Shown: positions 52,234-60,810 of the stretch, one piece after another | How the letters are laid out: every line of letters begins with the position of its first letter | Numbering within the stretch: the stretch's first letter is position 1 | Source of the DNA: Algoriphagus ornithinivorans | GTDB lineage: Bacteria > Bacteroidota > Bacteroidia > Cytophagales > Cyclobacteriaceae | Reading direction: 5' to 3' | DNA: 64,000 nt | Assembly (NCBI RefSeq): GCF_900115305.1 | Contig: NZ_FOVW01000005.1 | Coordinates: 186,001-250,000, forward strand | Notes under the pieces: generated by a model | What the model was told of the DNA's origin: nothing | Databases searched by the model: none | What the model saw: only the letters and a program-made list of their open reading frames with translations | Program-made: the position numbers and the translations under genes

Positions 52234-53910
52234 ATGGAAATAAAAAACAGATTAAAATCAGGCTTCTTTATATGCCTCGGAGCGGCATCTTGCCTAGCAC
52301 TTGGTTTTACCTTTGGGAAACTTTCCGGTGAAATCAATCCGGCTTCCATCGAAGGGGCGTCCGACTTGATTGGTATTTCCTTCAGTCCGGCTGAGAAGGA
52401 TAGTATGGTAAATACGCTTAAAAATCAGCTGAATAATCTTGAAAATTCCAGAAAGGTCAGTCTGGACAATTCAGTTGCGCCTTCTTTGGTTTTCAACCCA
52501 CTTCCCAAAGGATTTAAACCTTCTCTGGAGCAAAAAACTCTGAATTGGGGGCTTGCTAATTCAGCGGATCTTCCCAAATCAGATGTGGATATTGCTTTTA
52601 CGCCCGTTCATGAATTGGCGGTGTTAATCAAGTCCGGAAAGCTGACAAGTGAGAGATTGACAAAGATTTATCTAGATAGGATTAAAACATACTCTGATAC
52701 TCTTCAGTGTCTGATCACTCTGATGGAAGATTCTGCTTTGGAAAAAGCCCGGGCTATGGATTCGGAATTGAAAGCAGGAAAATATAGAGGACCTCTACAC
52801 GGAATTCCTTATGGTGTCAAAGATTTGCTAGCAGTAAAAGGAACCAAGACTACTTGGGGAGCCATGCCCTACAAGGATCAGGAAATAGATGAAACAGCTA
52901 CTATTGTGACCAAGTTGGACGATGCGGGAGCAGTTTTGGTGGGGAAGTTTACTTTAGGTGCTTTGGCAATGGGTGATGTGTGGTATGGAGGAGTTACCAA
53001 AAACCCATGGAATTTGAAGCAAGGATCTAGTGGTTCATCAGCCGGTTCTGCCTCCGCAGTTAGTGCTGGGCTGGTTCCTTTTGCAATTGGTACTGAGACA
53101 TTAGGTTCCATTGTTTCGCCATCTACACGTAATGGTGTTACTGGCTTAAGACCTACTTATGGGAGAGTCAGCAAGCACGGTGCTATGGCATTGAGCTGGT
53201 CTATGGATAAAATAGGCCCAATCTCCAGATCGGCATTGGATAATGGGATAGTCCTAGCAGTCATCAATGGACAGGATGATAATGACGCAAGTTCTATTCA
53301 GGCAGCTTTCAATTATGATGCGAAAAGAGATCCAAAAAGCTTGAAAGTGGGCTATTTCAAGCCTTTCTTCGAAGGAGAAAGAGCTTCTGCCAATGATCAA
53401 AAAGTGTTAGAAACGTTCAAAAATATTGGAATAGAATTACATCCGCTTGAGTTAAATGTTTCCATTCCTGCCGGTCCTATAGTGATGATGCTCATGGCTG
53501 AAGGTTCAGCCGCTTTTGATGAATTGACCCGCCTTGGTTGGGATGATCAGTTGGTAGCTCAACATAGAAATGCCTGGCCAAACCTGTTTCGTGCTGCTCG
53601 ATTTATTCCTGCTACTGATTATGTGAATCTAAGTCGTCAGAGAACTTTGTTGATTCAGGAAATGCATGAATTGATGAAAGGATATGATGTGATTGTGACT
53701 CCATCTTTTGCCGGATCACAGCTACAGATTACTAACCTGACAGGACATCCTGCCTTATGCATGCCAAATGGATTTAATGAAAGCGGTTCACCTACTTCCA
53801 TTACTTTATTGGCAAATCTTTTTGAGGAAGAAAAATTGGTGATACTAGGAAGTCTCATTCAGAAAAATACTGATTGGCAAACTCAAAGACCCCCCTTATT
53901 TAATCAATAA
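52234..53910 (+). CDS. Amidase-signature family enzyme with N-terminal anchor
   Basis: A 558-residue amidase. The catalytic triad is visible: Lys196 (PYGVKDLLAVKG), a cis-Ser in GSSGSSAGS (about 264-272) and the nucleophile Ser292 in GTETLGSIVSP. The usual amidase motif reads GTDTGGS, with Leu in place of one Gly here. The first 110 residues are an added segment: a membrane helix or uncleaved signal (FFICLGAASCLALGFTFG) and a helical linker. The enzyme may thus be anchored and face the periplasm. The substrate is unknown. A bidirectional terminator follows. Confidence 0.85.
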   Translation: MEIKNRLKSGFFICLGAASCLALGFTFGKLSGEINPASIEGASDLIGISFSPAEKDSMVNTLKNQLNNLENSRKVSLDNSVAPSLVFNPLPKGFKPSLEQKTLNWGLANSADLPKSDVDIAFTPVHELAVLIKSGKLTSERLTKIYLDRIKTYSDTLQCLITLMEDSALEKARAMDSELKAGKYRGPLHGIPYGVKDLLAVKGTKTTWGAMPYKDQEIDETATIVTKLDDAGAVLVGKFTLGALAMGDVWYGGVTKNPWNLKQGSSGSSAGSASAVSAGLVPFAIGTETLGSIVSPSTRNGVTGLRPTYGRVSKHGAMALSWSMDKIGPISRSALDNGIVLAVINGQDDNDASSIQAAFNYDAKRDPKSLKVGYFKPFFEGERASANDQKVLETFKNIGIELHPLELNVSIPAGPIVMMLMAEGSAAFDELTRLGWDDQLVAQHRNAWPNLFRAARFIPATDYVNLSRQRTLLIQEMHELMKGYDVIVTPSFAGSQLQITNLTGHPALCMPNGFNESGSPTSITLLANLFEEEKLVILGSLIQKNTDWQTQRPPLFNQ

Positions 53911-53914
53911 AAAG

Positions 53915-53946
53915 AAAGGCTCGGATTTTTTCCGAGCCTTTTTTTA
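53915..53946. terminator. Bidirectional terminator between the amidase gene and the converging lipoprotein gene
   Basis: AAAGGCTCGGA pairs perfectly with TCCGAGCCTTT around T5. T-runs on both strands flank the stem, so it can serve both converging genes. It overlaps the stop codon of the minus-strand gene. Confidence 0.85.
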
Positions 53947-54513
53947 TCTAACAGCACCTTGAATTTTCATATTATTTGGACTGAGAAACCAAATTTTTTG
54001 TGTGCTTTCCAATTCGTAATGATCAATTTTATCAGTAAAAGCATTCATGTAAATGCCCCCATTGATATAAGAGGTGTAAAATATACTTTCTTTCGCACCT
54101 CTAAATCTTAACCAAACAGGTTTGTCATCTACAATCCGAACCTGAATTTCTTTGATGGTTGTTTTTGCCTCAGGTTTAGCTTGATGGATTAAAATATCAC
54201 CTTTGATCTCAGTGTTAAATGCTGTGGCTAAGGAAGGTTTGTTGATATCTGCCTCCAAGAAAGCGTCTAGCTCTTCTTTCCAATCTTCTTTTGAGAAAGT
54301 CACATCGGACCTTTTTTCTTCCCCATTTATCCGGGTGATTTTGGAAACTTGGCTACTGCTGTCCAGCTTTTCGATTTCCTGAAGTACAAAGCCTTTCAAA
54401 TCATAATAAGGTAAAACCTCCATTTCCCCTACAGGTGCGATTCCAGGAGTATTTTCACAGGAAGTAAGCGAGGAAATCAGGAATGCAAGTGCTACGAGTA
54501 TTCTAAATTTCAT
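53944..54513 (-). CDS. Hypothetical lipoprotein
   Basis: A 189-residue lipoprotein (lipobox LTSC, Cys19). The mature part has an N-terminal helix (YDLKGFVLQEIEKLDSS), a conserved-looking WKEELDAFLEADINKPSL block and strand-rich C-terminal sequence. The family is not recognised. It overlaps gpmI by 4 bp (ATGA) and is therefore translated from the same transcript. Such small lipoproteins beside gpmI may be conserved in relatives; that was not checked. Confidence 0.75.
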   Translation of the reverse strand: MKFRILVALAFLISSLTSCENTPGIAPVGEMEVLPYYDLKGFVLQEIEKLDSSSQVSKITRINGEEKRSDVTFSKEDWKEELDAFLEADINKPSLATAFNTEIKGDILIHQAKPEAKTTIKEIQVRIVDDKPVWLRFRGAKESIFYTSYINGGIYMNAFTDKIDHYELESTQKIWFLSPNNMKIQGAVR

Positions 54514-56036
54514 TCGTTTATCAAGATATCTCCAGTCATTTCTTTAGGAATCTCCAGGCCGATTAGTTTCAAGATGGTAGGTGCTAGATCTCCTAATTTT
54601 CCATCTTTTACCTGGAAGCTGTCTTGCTTGTCGATCAAAATAAAAGGAACAAGGTTGGTGGTATGAGCCGTATTTGGACTTCCGTCCTCATTGATCATCA
54701 TATCACTGTTTCCATGATCTGCGATCACCATGATGGTGTAATTATTTTCCAAAGCAGCATTTACTACTCGCTCTGTACATTGATCCACCGCTTCACAGGC
54801 CTTCATTGCAGCCTCAAAATCACCTGTGTGCCCGACCATATCAGCATTGGCAAAATTAAGGCAGATAAAGTCCGTACTTTTTTTCTTAAGTTCAGGAATT
54901 ATTTTGGAAGCGATTTCAAAAGCGCTCATTTCGGGCTTGAGATCGTAAGTCGCAACTTTTGGAGAAGGACATAGAATTCTGCTCTCTCCTTTAAATTCTT
55001 TTTCCCTGCCTCCCGAGAAAAAGAAGGTTACGTGAGGGTATTTCTCAGTTTCAGCAATTCTGATTTGAGTTTTTCCGGCTGCTTCAAGTACCTGCCCTAG
55101 CGTATTATTTAAATTATCCTTTTCAAAAAGAACTTTGACACCCTGGAAGGTCTCATCATAATTAGTAAAAGTGATGTAATTGAGGTTTAACTTTTTCATG
55201 TTGTAATCCTCAAAATCCTTTTGCGTCAGCACCTGAGTGATTTCCCTTCCCCTGTCGGTTCTAAAATTGAAACAGATCACCAGGTCTCCCTCAGCTATGG
55301 TAGCCAAAGGTTTATTATCTGCGCCTACGTGGATAATAGGACGGATAAATTCATCCGTTACATTATTGTCATAGGATTTTTTGATAGCAGCTAGGATATC
55401 TTTGGACTTTTCTCCTTCGCCATGAACTAAGGCATCGTAAGCCAGCTTAACGCGCTCCCAACGATTATCACGATCCATGGCATAGTATCTTCCTACCACG
55501 GAGGCGATTTTACCGGATGAATTTTTCAGGTGATCTTGAAGATCGGATAGATAATGAACGCCTCCCTTTGGATCGGTATCTCTACCGTCTGTGAATGCAT
55601 GAATGAAAACATCCTCCATTCCATTTGCCTTAGCAGCATCGCAAAGACCCTTCAGGTGATCAATATGAGCATGCACTCCACCGTCAGAAACCAAACCGAT
55701 AAAATGCGCTTTCTTCTTTTCAGCTTTTGCTTTGGCAAAGGCTTCTTTCAACACAGGGTGCTCCTTCAGCTCTCCGTTTTTCACAGCTTGGTTGATTTTC
55801 ACCAAGTCTTGATAAACAATTCTACCAGCGCCGATATTCATATGTCCCACTTCTGAATTTCCCATTTGGCCCTCTGGAAGACCTACTGCCAAACCGGAGG
55901 CCTCAAGGGTAGAATGTGGGTATTTGGTATATAAACTATCTACAAAAGGTGTTTTGGCTTTGTCGATGGCGGATACAGCGGGTTTAGTCGCAATTCCCCA
56001 GCCGTCCAAGATCATTAAAAGTACTTTCTTATCCAT
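54510..56036 (-). CDS. gpmI: 2,3-bisphosphoglycerate-independent phosphoglycerate mutase
   Basis: About 508 residues, started at MDKKVLLMILDGWGIA (56036); an in-frame ATG at 56063 adds nine residues not seen in the family. The alkaline-phosphatase-fold signature is intact: LDGWGI at the N-terminus with the first metal Asp, QMGNSEVGHMNIGAGR containing the phospho-Ser, and IADHGNSDMM with the second metal cluster. It catalyses 3-phosphoglycerate to 2-phosphoglycerate in glycolysis. A lipoprotein gene overlaps its stop by 4 bp. Confidence 0.97.
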   Translation of the reverse strand: MDKKVLLMILDGWGIATKPAVSAIDKAKTPFVDSLYTKYPHSTLEASGLAVGLPEGQMGNSEVGHMNIGAGRIVYQDLVKINQAVKNGELKEHPVLKEAFAKAKAEKKKAHFIGLVSDGGVHAHIDHLKGLCDAAKANGMEDVFIHAFTDGRDTDPKGGVHYLSDLQDHLKNSSGKIASVVGRYYAMDRDNRWERVKLAYDALVHGEGEKSKDILAAIKKSYDNNVTDEFIRPIIHVGADNKPLATIAEGDLVICFNFRTDRGREITQVLTQKDFEDYNMKKLNLNYITFTNYDETFQGVKVLFEKDNLNNTLGQVLEAAGKTQIRIAETEKYPHVTFFFSGGREKEFKGESRILCPSPKVATYDLKPEMSAFEIASKIIPELKKKSTDFICLNFANADMVGHTGDFEAAMKACEAVDQCTERVVNAALENNYTIMVIADHGNSDMMINEDGSPNTAHTTNLVPFILIDKQDSFQVKDGKLGDLAPTILKLIGLEIPKEMTGDILINE

Positions 56037-56171
56037 GTGGCAAATATAAAATATTCTAGGCATTCTTGACCCAAAGAATGATGGATTGACTTTTTTCCTG
56101 CTGAAAGAAATAATCTCAAAAATGCATTTTGAAAGAATGAATTTGGCGTAGTATTTGCCAAATCAGCACTG

Positions 56172-56567
56172 ATGATGCTTAACCAACTCATACTATCACT
56201 TTTACTGTGGATAGCTGTACCCGATACTACCTATCCACCTGAGCACTCTATTGACCCCATTATAGTGGCGATCGATAGTGGGTCCAGTAGTGATTTGGCT
56301 AGATATTTTGACGCAAGTATTTCACTCAATATCAACGGTCAACAAGGTGATTTTTCGAAAAGTCAGGCCGAAATAGTGTTAAAAGATTTTTTCAAGAAAA
56401 ACCCACCCTTAAAATTTTCCCTAGTTTTTAGATCAGAAAATAATCCCAGTTTGAGTTCTTATATAGGGGATTATCAAAGCGGAAAAGGCATTTATAAGGT
56501 TTTTATTAAAGTCAATCAGCAGGATGCCCAAATCAAAGTGTATAGTCTGGGCTTTGTAAAAGTGTAA
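56172..56567 (+). CDS. DUF4783 family protein
   Basis: A 131-residue protein with a likely signal peptide and an NTF2-like fold of about 110 residues (DLARYFDASISLNINGQQGD, KSQAEIVLKDFFKKNPPLKF, SLSSYIGDYQSGKGIYKVF). It matches DUF4783, a Bacteroidota family often located upstream of nadC, as here (152 bp away). The role is unknown; the placement suggests an envelope protein whose expression is tied to NAD synthesis only by position. Confidence 0.85.
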   Translation: MMLNQLILSLLLWIAVPDTTYPPEHSIDPIIVAIDSGSSSDLARYFDASISLNINGQQGDFSKSQAEIVLKDFFKKNPPLKFSLVFRSENNPSLSSYIGDYQSGKGIYKVFIKVNQQDAQIKVYSLGFVKV

Positions 56568-56719
56568 GCATTTTTAGAAAATTGCCCGTACTGCTACTCA
56601 TTATCCCTATTTTTGCAGCTGGAAATAGTTTATAGCTACTCCAAACATTTCATCCCATTTAATGCTTCAATCTCTGCCAGATTTTTGAAATCTGATCAGC
56701 TGATTTTAAATCTTGATAC

Positions 56720-57577
56720 ATGAGACCCGCTTACCTTACCGATCAGGCTATCCAATCATTTATCCAATCTGCTTTTGCAGAAGATATTGGACCGGGAGAT
56801 TATTCTTCTTTGGCGGCGATTCCATCAGATAAAATGGGTCAGGCAAAACTTTTAATCAAGGGTGACGGAGTACTTGCTGGAATAGAAATGGCTGAGAAAA
56901 TTTTTAAAAGTTATGATCCCAGTTTGGAAGTAACTCTTCTCAAAAAGGATGGAGATGAAGTGAAATATGGAGATATAGGATTGACTGTTGCAGGTCCAGC
57001 AGCTTCTATTTTGTCTTCAGAAAGATTGGTTCTCAACTGTATGCAAAGAATGAGCGGTATCGCTACATTGACTCATAGGTTGACTCAGAAGATTATCCAT
57101 ACCAAAGCTCGTCTGATGGATACCAGGAAAACCACTCCTAATTTCCGATTGATGGAAAAATGGGCTGTTCATATCGGTGGAGGAGTAAATCATAGATTTG
57201 CGCTGTATGATATGGTGATGTTGAAAGACAATCATGTGGATTTTGCCGGAGGAATTCAGCAAGCCATTGAGCGAACCAAAGCCTATTTAGCCTCCCATAA
57301 TCTGAACTTAAAAATTGAAGTTGAAACCCGAAATCTGCAAGAGGTGGAGGAAGTAGTGAGAGTTGGAGGAGTGGATTACATCATGCTGGACAACATGGAT
57401 TATGCAACCATGAGAAAGGCAGTTGCAATCATTGATGGAAAATTTGAAACCGAAGCCTCTGGTGGAATTACAGAGGAGACCCTTGCTGAGGTGGCCGAAT
57501 GCGGTGTGGATTTTATTTCTATGGGGGCTTTAACGCACTCCGTGAAAAGTCTAGATATCAGTCTTAAAGCTTTTTAA
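56720..57577 (+). CDS. nadC: Nicotinate-nucleotide pyrophosphorylase (quinolinate phosphoribosyltransferase)
   Basis: A 285-residue enzyme that makes nicotinate mononucleotide from quinolinate and PRPP in NAD synthesis. Characteristic blocks are FAEDIGPGDYSSLAA, ERLVLNCMQRMSGIATLT, ARLMDTRKTTPNFRLMEKWAV, MLKDNHVDFAGG and EASGGITEETLAEVAECG. The substrate-binding Arg and Lys residues of these motifs are all present. It follows the DUF4783 gene. Confidence 0.96.
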   Translation: MRPAYLTDQAIQSFIQSAFAEDIGPGDYSSLAAIPSDKMGQAKLLIKGDGVLAGIEMAEKIFKSYDPSLEVTLLKKDGDEVKYGDIGLTVAGPAASILSSERLVLNCMQRMSGIATLTHRLTQKIIHTKARLMDTRKTTPNFRLMEKWAVHIGGGVNHRFALYDMVMLKDNHVDFAGGIQQAIERTKAYLASHNLNLKIEVETRNLQEVEEVVRVGGVDYIMLDNMDYATMRKAVAIIDGKFETEASGGITEETLAEVAECGVDFISMGALTHSVKSLDISLKAF

Positions 57578-57588
57578 GATTGGATATT

Positions 57589-57607
57589 TAAACAATTTAA
57601 TTGTTTA
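57589..57607. repeat. Inverted repeat with eight-bp arms between nadC and corA
   Basis: TAAACAAT faces ATTGTTTA across three bases in the 58-bp gap between two converging genes. It could form a weak AT-only hairpin, but it lacks a GC stem and a clear T-run, so terminator function is doubtful. Confidence 0.4.
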
Positions 57608-57635
57608 CAATAGAAAAAGACTGCTTAAATTGCTC

Positions 57636-58742
57636 TTAAAGCCATTTTTTTAATCGAAAATAAAAGAGCATTCCAATCACTGCTATACCCATTCCACTCA
57701 AAACATAAAAATACCCATAGCGCCATTGTAACTCGGGCATATACTCGAAGTTCATTCCATAAACTCCGGCCACAAAGCTCAAAGGAATAAAAATGGTAGA
57801 TATAATGGTAAGCACCTTCATTACATTATTCATGCGGTTAGAAAGGCTGTTCATGTAAAGGTCTAGGACGCCGGAAGACATATCCCGAAACACTTCCATG
57901 GTTTCAATTACCTGAATAGTATTTTCATACAAATCTCGGATAAAAGGTCGTACTTCCGGAGAGATTTTATCCTCTGCATACTTATCGAAAGCTCCGATTA
58001 CCTCCCTGAGCGGATAAACTGACCTTCTCAAGTCCATCATCTCCCTGCGTTGAAGATACAAGGCATTCAGAGTTTCGGTTCCGGGTTCTATGATAGCCTG
58101 CGATTCTAAGCTTTCTATCCTTTCGCCTATATGTTCAAGAACAGTGAAGTAATTGTCGACAACCGCATCCAATAAAGCATACAGCAGATAATCGGTTCCT
58201 CTTTGTCGGATAGTCCTTTTGGAGTCTTGGAGTCTCTCTCTTACAAACTGGAACACATCCCCCTCTTTTTCCTGAAAAGTGATCAGAATATTTTTAGCCA
58301 TTAGAAAACTCACCTGTTCTTCATCTATGGGGTCTTCAGGGGAATTGCATTGAATCATTTTCAGCGTAGCAAAAATGTACTCCTCAAAAGCCTCCATTTT
58401 TGGCCTTTGGAAGGTGCTGAGAATATCCTCCAAAGTCAATTTGTGAATGCCAAAAATCTGTCCGATTTCTTCTAAAATACCTACATCGTGGAGCCCAATG
58501 ACATCTATCCAGAAAACTTTTTTTTGAAGCTTCAGATGATCTTTAAGCTGGGATAGCTTGATTTTTTCTTCATAAATCTCCTGTTCATCGTAGGTGATCA
58601 AGTTAATGAAAACTTCCTCTTGCTTTTTGTCACCAGTAAAAACCAGGGCCGCGGGAGGCAAACCAACTCTATGGGCAGGTCTTTTCCTTTTTTTACTCTT
58701 AAAGAGTTTTTGGAATTGCTTCATAGGAGACTTCTGCGCCAT
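57636..58742 (-). CDS. corA: CorA family magnesium/divalent cation transporter
   Basis: A 368-residue transporter with a large cytoplasmic N-terminal domain (LKLQKKVFWIDVIGLHD, FGIHKLTLEDILSTFQRPK, DYLLYALLDAVVDNYF) and two C-terminal membrane helices. The selectivity motif YGMNFEY sits between the helices, as in all CorA proteins. It mediates passive uptake of magnesium. It starts 4 bp after queG ends, so the two are transcribed together. Confidence 0.95.
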   Translation of the reverse strand: MAQKSPMKQFQKLFKSKKRKRPAHRVGLPPAALVFTGDKKQEEVFINLITYDEQEIYEEKIKLSQLKDHLKLQKKVFWIDVIGLHDVGILEEIGQIFGIHKLTLEDILSTFQRPKMEAFEEYIFATLKMIQCNSPEDPIDEEQVSFLMAKNILITFQEKEGDVFQFVRERLQDSKRTIRQRGTDYLLYALLDAVVDNYFTVLEHIGERIESLESQAIIEPGTETLNALYLQRREMMDLRRSVYPLREVIGAFDKYAEDKISPEVRPFIRDLYENTIQVIETMEVFRDMSSGVLDLYMNSLSNRMNNVMKVLTIISTIFIPLSFVAGVYGMNFEYMPELQWRYGYFYVLSGMGIAVIGMLFYFRLKKWL

Positions 58743-58746
58743 AAGT

Positions 58747-59688
58747 CTAGGAGGGCTTTGATTGAATAAATTCGAGATTTCTTTTCAGTCCGGCAAATTT
58801 TGTACGCTTTAAAGGAGATTTTTTAAAAACTTTCTGAAAAGTCTCTTCTGTCATCTCAATCCAATCTTTCTTTGAATAGTCTTTTAGATCCGAATGGGGA
58901 TCAAATTTTGGTTCTTGATGAGGCTTGGAAAAGCGATTCCAAGGACACACATCTTGGCAGATATCGCAGCCAAAAGCCCAATTTTCCATCTTTCCTTTGA
59001 ATTCTGAAGGAATTGCCTCTTTCAATTCTATGGTCAAGTAGGAAATACAGCGGGAACCATCGACTACTCCCGGTTGCACGATGGCATCTGTTGGACATGC
59101 ATCTATACAGGCCGTACAAGTTCCACAATAATCTTTTGCCAAAGGAACATCAGGAACTACCTCTAAATCGATGATCAACTCTGCCAAAAAGAAAAAGCTC
59201 CCCATCTTTCGATTAAGCAAAAGGCTGTTTTTTCCAACCCATCCCAATCCAGCTTTGTGAGCCCATTGTCGCTCCATAACAGGTGCTGAGTCAACAAAAA
59301 CCCGCCCTTCAATTTCACCGATTTCCCGCCTAAGAATTTCCAAAAATGTTTTAAGTTTATCCTTAATCACAAAGTGATAATCCTCTCCATAAGCATATTT
59401 GGCCAGCTTGATGTCTTCTGGTTTTTCAGGAAGTTTATGCTCTGGATAGTAATTGTAAATCAGGGAAATGACTGTTTTTGCACTGGGAACCAACTTGGTT
59501 GGATCTAAACGCTTGTCAAAATGATTGGCCAAATAGGCCATCTGTCCTTGATAGTTTCGATTTAGCCACTCTTCAAGTCTCGGGGCCTCCTCTTCTAAAA
59601 ATTCCGCCTTAGCAATTCCACAGAAGTCAAAGCCCAGATGTTTGGCGGTGGACTTGATGAATTGGGCGTATTTAAATGAAGGGCTCAT
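58747..59688 (-). CDS. queG: Epoxyqueuosine reductase
   Basis: About 313 residues from the ATG at 59688 (59709 is an in-frame alternative adding MKYFRIP). The iron-sulfur cluster motifs are [16 protein letters not shown] and [11 protein letters not shown], two [4Fe-4S] sites of the corrinoid-dependent QueG family. [11 protein letters not shown] and [11 protein letters not shown] are also typical. It reduces epoxyqueuosine to queuosine in the tRNA anticodon wobble base. It uses cobalamin, as does the CarH-like protein, so both imply B12 access. Confidence 0.93.
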   Translation of the reverse strand: MSPSFKYAQFIKSTAKHLGFDFCGIAKAEFLEEEAPRLEEWLNRNYQGQMAYLANHFDKRLDPTKLVPSAKTVISLIYNYYPEHKLPEKPEDIKLAKYAYGEDYHFVIKDKLKTFLEILRREIGEIEGRVFVDSAPVMERQWAHKAGLGWVGKNSLLLNRKMGSFFFLAELIIDLEVVPDVPLAKDYCGTCTACIDACPTDAIVQPGVVDGSRCISYLTIELKEAIPSEFKGKMENWAFGCDICQDVCPWNRFSKPHQEPKFDPHSDLKDYSKKDWIEMTEETFQKVFKKSPLKRTKFAGLKRNLEFIQSKPS

Positions 59689-59746
59689 AGGAATTCGAAA
59701 GTACTTCAAATCAAATAAACGACGAAATTGAACACAATTTGAGAAT

Positions 59747-59775
59747 TACACGTATATTGTATTTAAGCACGTGTA
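59747..59775. promoter_or_regulatory. Inverted repeat (autoregulatory operator candidate) upstream of the RHH/PIN module
   Basis: TACACGT (59747-59753) and ACGTGTA (59769-59775) are perfect inverse copies across 15 bp. The repeat ends 3 bp before the antitoxin ATG. RHH antitoxins bind such sites to repress their own operon. Confidence 0.6.
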
Positions 59776-59778
59776 TTT

Positions 59779-60036
59779 ATGAAAACCAAACTTACTCTTA
59801 CTGTAGAAAAAGAAATAATAGAAAAGGCCAAGCAAAAAGCTGCTGACCGAGGAATGTCATTGTCTCAAATGTTTGAGGAGATTTTTTCTAAAGAAGATCC
59901 AGAAATAGAACAAACTGAAGCTCAAAAAGCGGCAAAATCACTTTTAAAAAAATTGGAGTCTATGAAACCTAGACCCAGCCCTGATAAATTTGACAAAGAG
60001 CTTCGAAGTCATTATTTGTTAAAAAAACATGGTTAA
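59779..60036 (+). CDS. Ribbon-helix-helix-type antitoxin (DUF6364-like)
   Basis: An 85-residue protein with an N-terminal DNA-binding ribbon-helix-helix pattern (KTKLTLTVEKEIIEKAKQKA, RGMSLSQMFEEIF) and a C-terminal charged arm (ESMKPRPSPDKFDKELR) that would wrap the toxin. It overlaps the PIN gene by 8 bp. The family identity (DUF6364) is from memory. An inverted repeat lies directly upstream. Confidence 0.85.
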   Translation: MKTKLTLTVEKEIIEKAKQKAADRGMSLSQMFEEIFSKEDPEIEQTEAQKAAKSLLKKLESMKPRPSPDKFDKELRSHYLLKKHG

Positions 60037-60439
60037 AATCTTTTTAGATACTAATGTAGTGATTGACTTGCTCGCAAAAAGGGATCCCTTTTATGAAGAT
60101 TCTAAGCTTTTTCTAATGCTGGCACAAGGGTCATTGGCTCAGCTTTTTATCGCTGAGAGCAGTTTAGGAAACTTATATTACCTTGTTTTTGAGGTCTACA
60201 AAATTCCTCAAGCAAATGAACTTTTAGAACAATTTTTTTTAGTTTGTGAGGTAATTTCAGGAGGGAAGGATGTGATTATTCAATCTTTGAATTCCAACTT
60301 TAAAGCCAAGGAAGATGGGCTACAATATTATACTGCTTTAGCTCATCGTGTAGATTTTTTAATCACTAGAAATAAAAGGGATTTTATTGGCAACAGTCAA
60401 ATACCTATCCTTACTCCACAGGAATTTTTTGCACCTTGA
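60029..60439 (+). CDS. PIN-domain toxin (predicted ribonuclease)
   Basis: A 136-residue PIN-fold protein. Acidic metal-site residues are visible: Asp7 and Asp13 in FLDTNVVIDLLAKRDP, Glu in IAESSLGNLYY, and Asp in EDGLQYYTALAHRVD with the final ITRNKRDF. PIN toxins of this class cleave RNA when freed from their antitoxin. It overlaps the antitoxin gene and is transcribed with it. The RNA target cannot be inferred. Confidence 0.9.
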   Translation: MVKIFLDTNVVIDLLAKRDPFYEDSKLFLMLAQGSLAQLFIAESSLGNLYYLVFEVYKIPQANELLEQFFLVCEVISGGKDVIIQSLNSNFKAKEDGLQYYTALAHRVDFLITRNKRDFIGNSQIPILTPQEFFAP

Positions 60440-60691
60440 TTAATCTCTTTCTCTTCTTAGTTCCGGTTTGTCCTGATACCATTGTTCATCAAAGGTTTCT
60501 TCTATTGTAATTGGAGCCGTTAAAACAGACCAAACCATCCAAAGAACTAAAAAAGGCCCCGCCAAGAAAATTAGCCAAATTAATGGCAAAGCAATATTGA
60601 GTTGAATCAGCGTGACAAAAACAATCAAAATTCCGGTCACAACCCCAACTACAGTTTGATAATTTTTCATCTTTTTGGTGTTTTTATCCAC
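60440..60691 (-). CDS. Small membrane protein, unknown
   Basis: Up to 83 residues (an internal ATG at 60670 is possible) with two membrane helices (YQTVVGVVTGILIVFVTLIQ, then LPLIWLIFLAGPFLVLWMV) and an acidic C-terminal tail (TIEETFDEQWYQDKPELRRERD is acidic then basic). The stop codon is adjacent to that of the PIN toxin gene. No family is recognised. Confidence 0.65.
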   Translation of the reverse strand: MDKNTKKMKNYQTVVGVVTGILIVFVTLIQLNIALPLIWLIFLAGPFLVLWMVWSVLTAPITIEETFDEQWYQDKPELRRERD

Positions 60692-60810
60692 TTATTCAAA
60701 CTCCTATGCCTTTCACTTTGTTATCGAGACATGTATCTTAAAGTTCGCTCAATTCGATTTGGCAGCAAGTTTTGTTCTGCTTCTTGAGTCTAATCTTTAA
60801 AAATCTGATT

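Noticed and set aside
56041..56048. A TATATTTG (-7 type) promoter box on the minus strand for gpmI
   Set aside because: It sits 5 bp from the likely gpmI start and no -33 element has the right spacing.
57589..57607. The TAAACAAT/ATTGTTTA repeat as an intrinsic terminator of nadC
   Set aside because: The stem is AT-only and lacks a T-run; it is recorded only as an inverted repeat.
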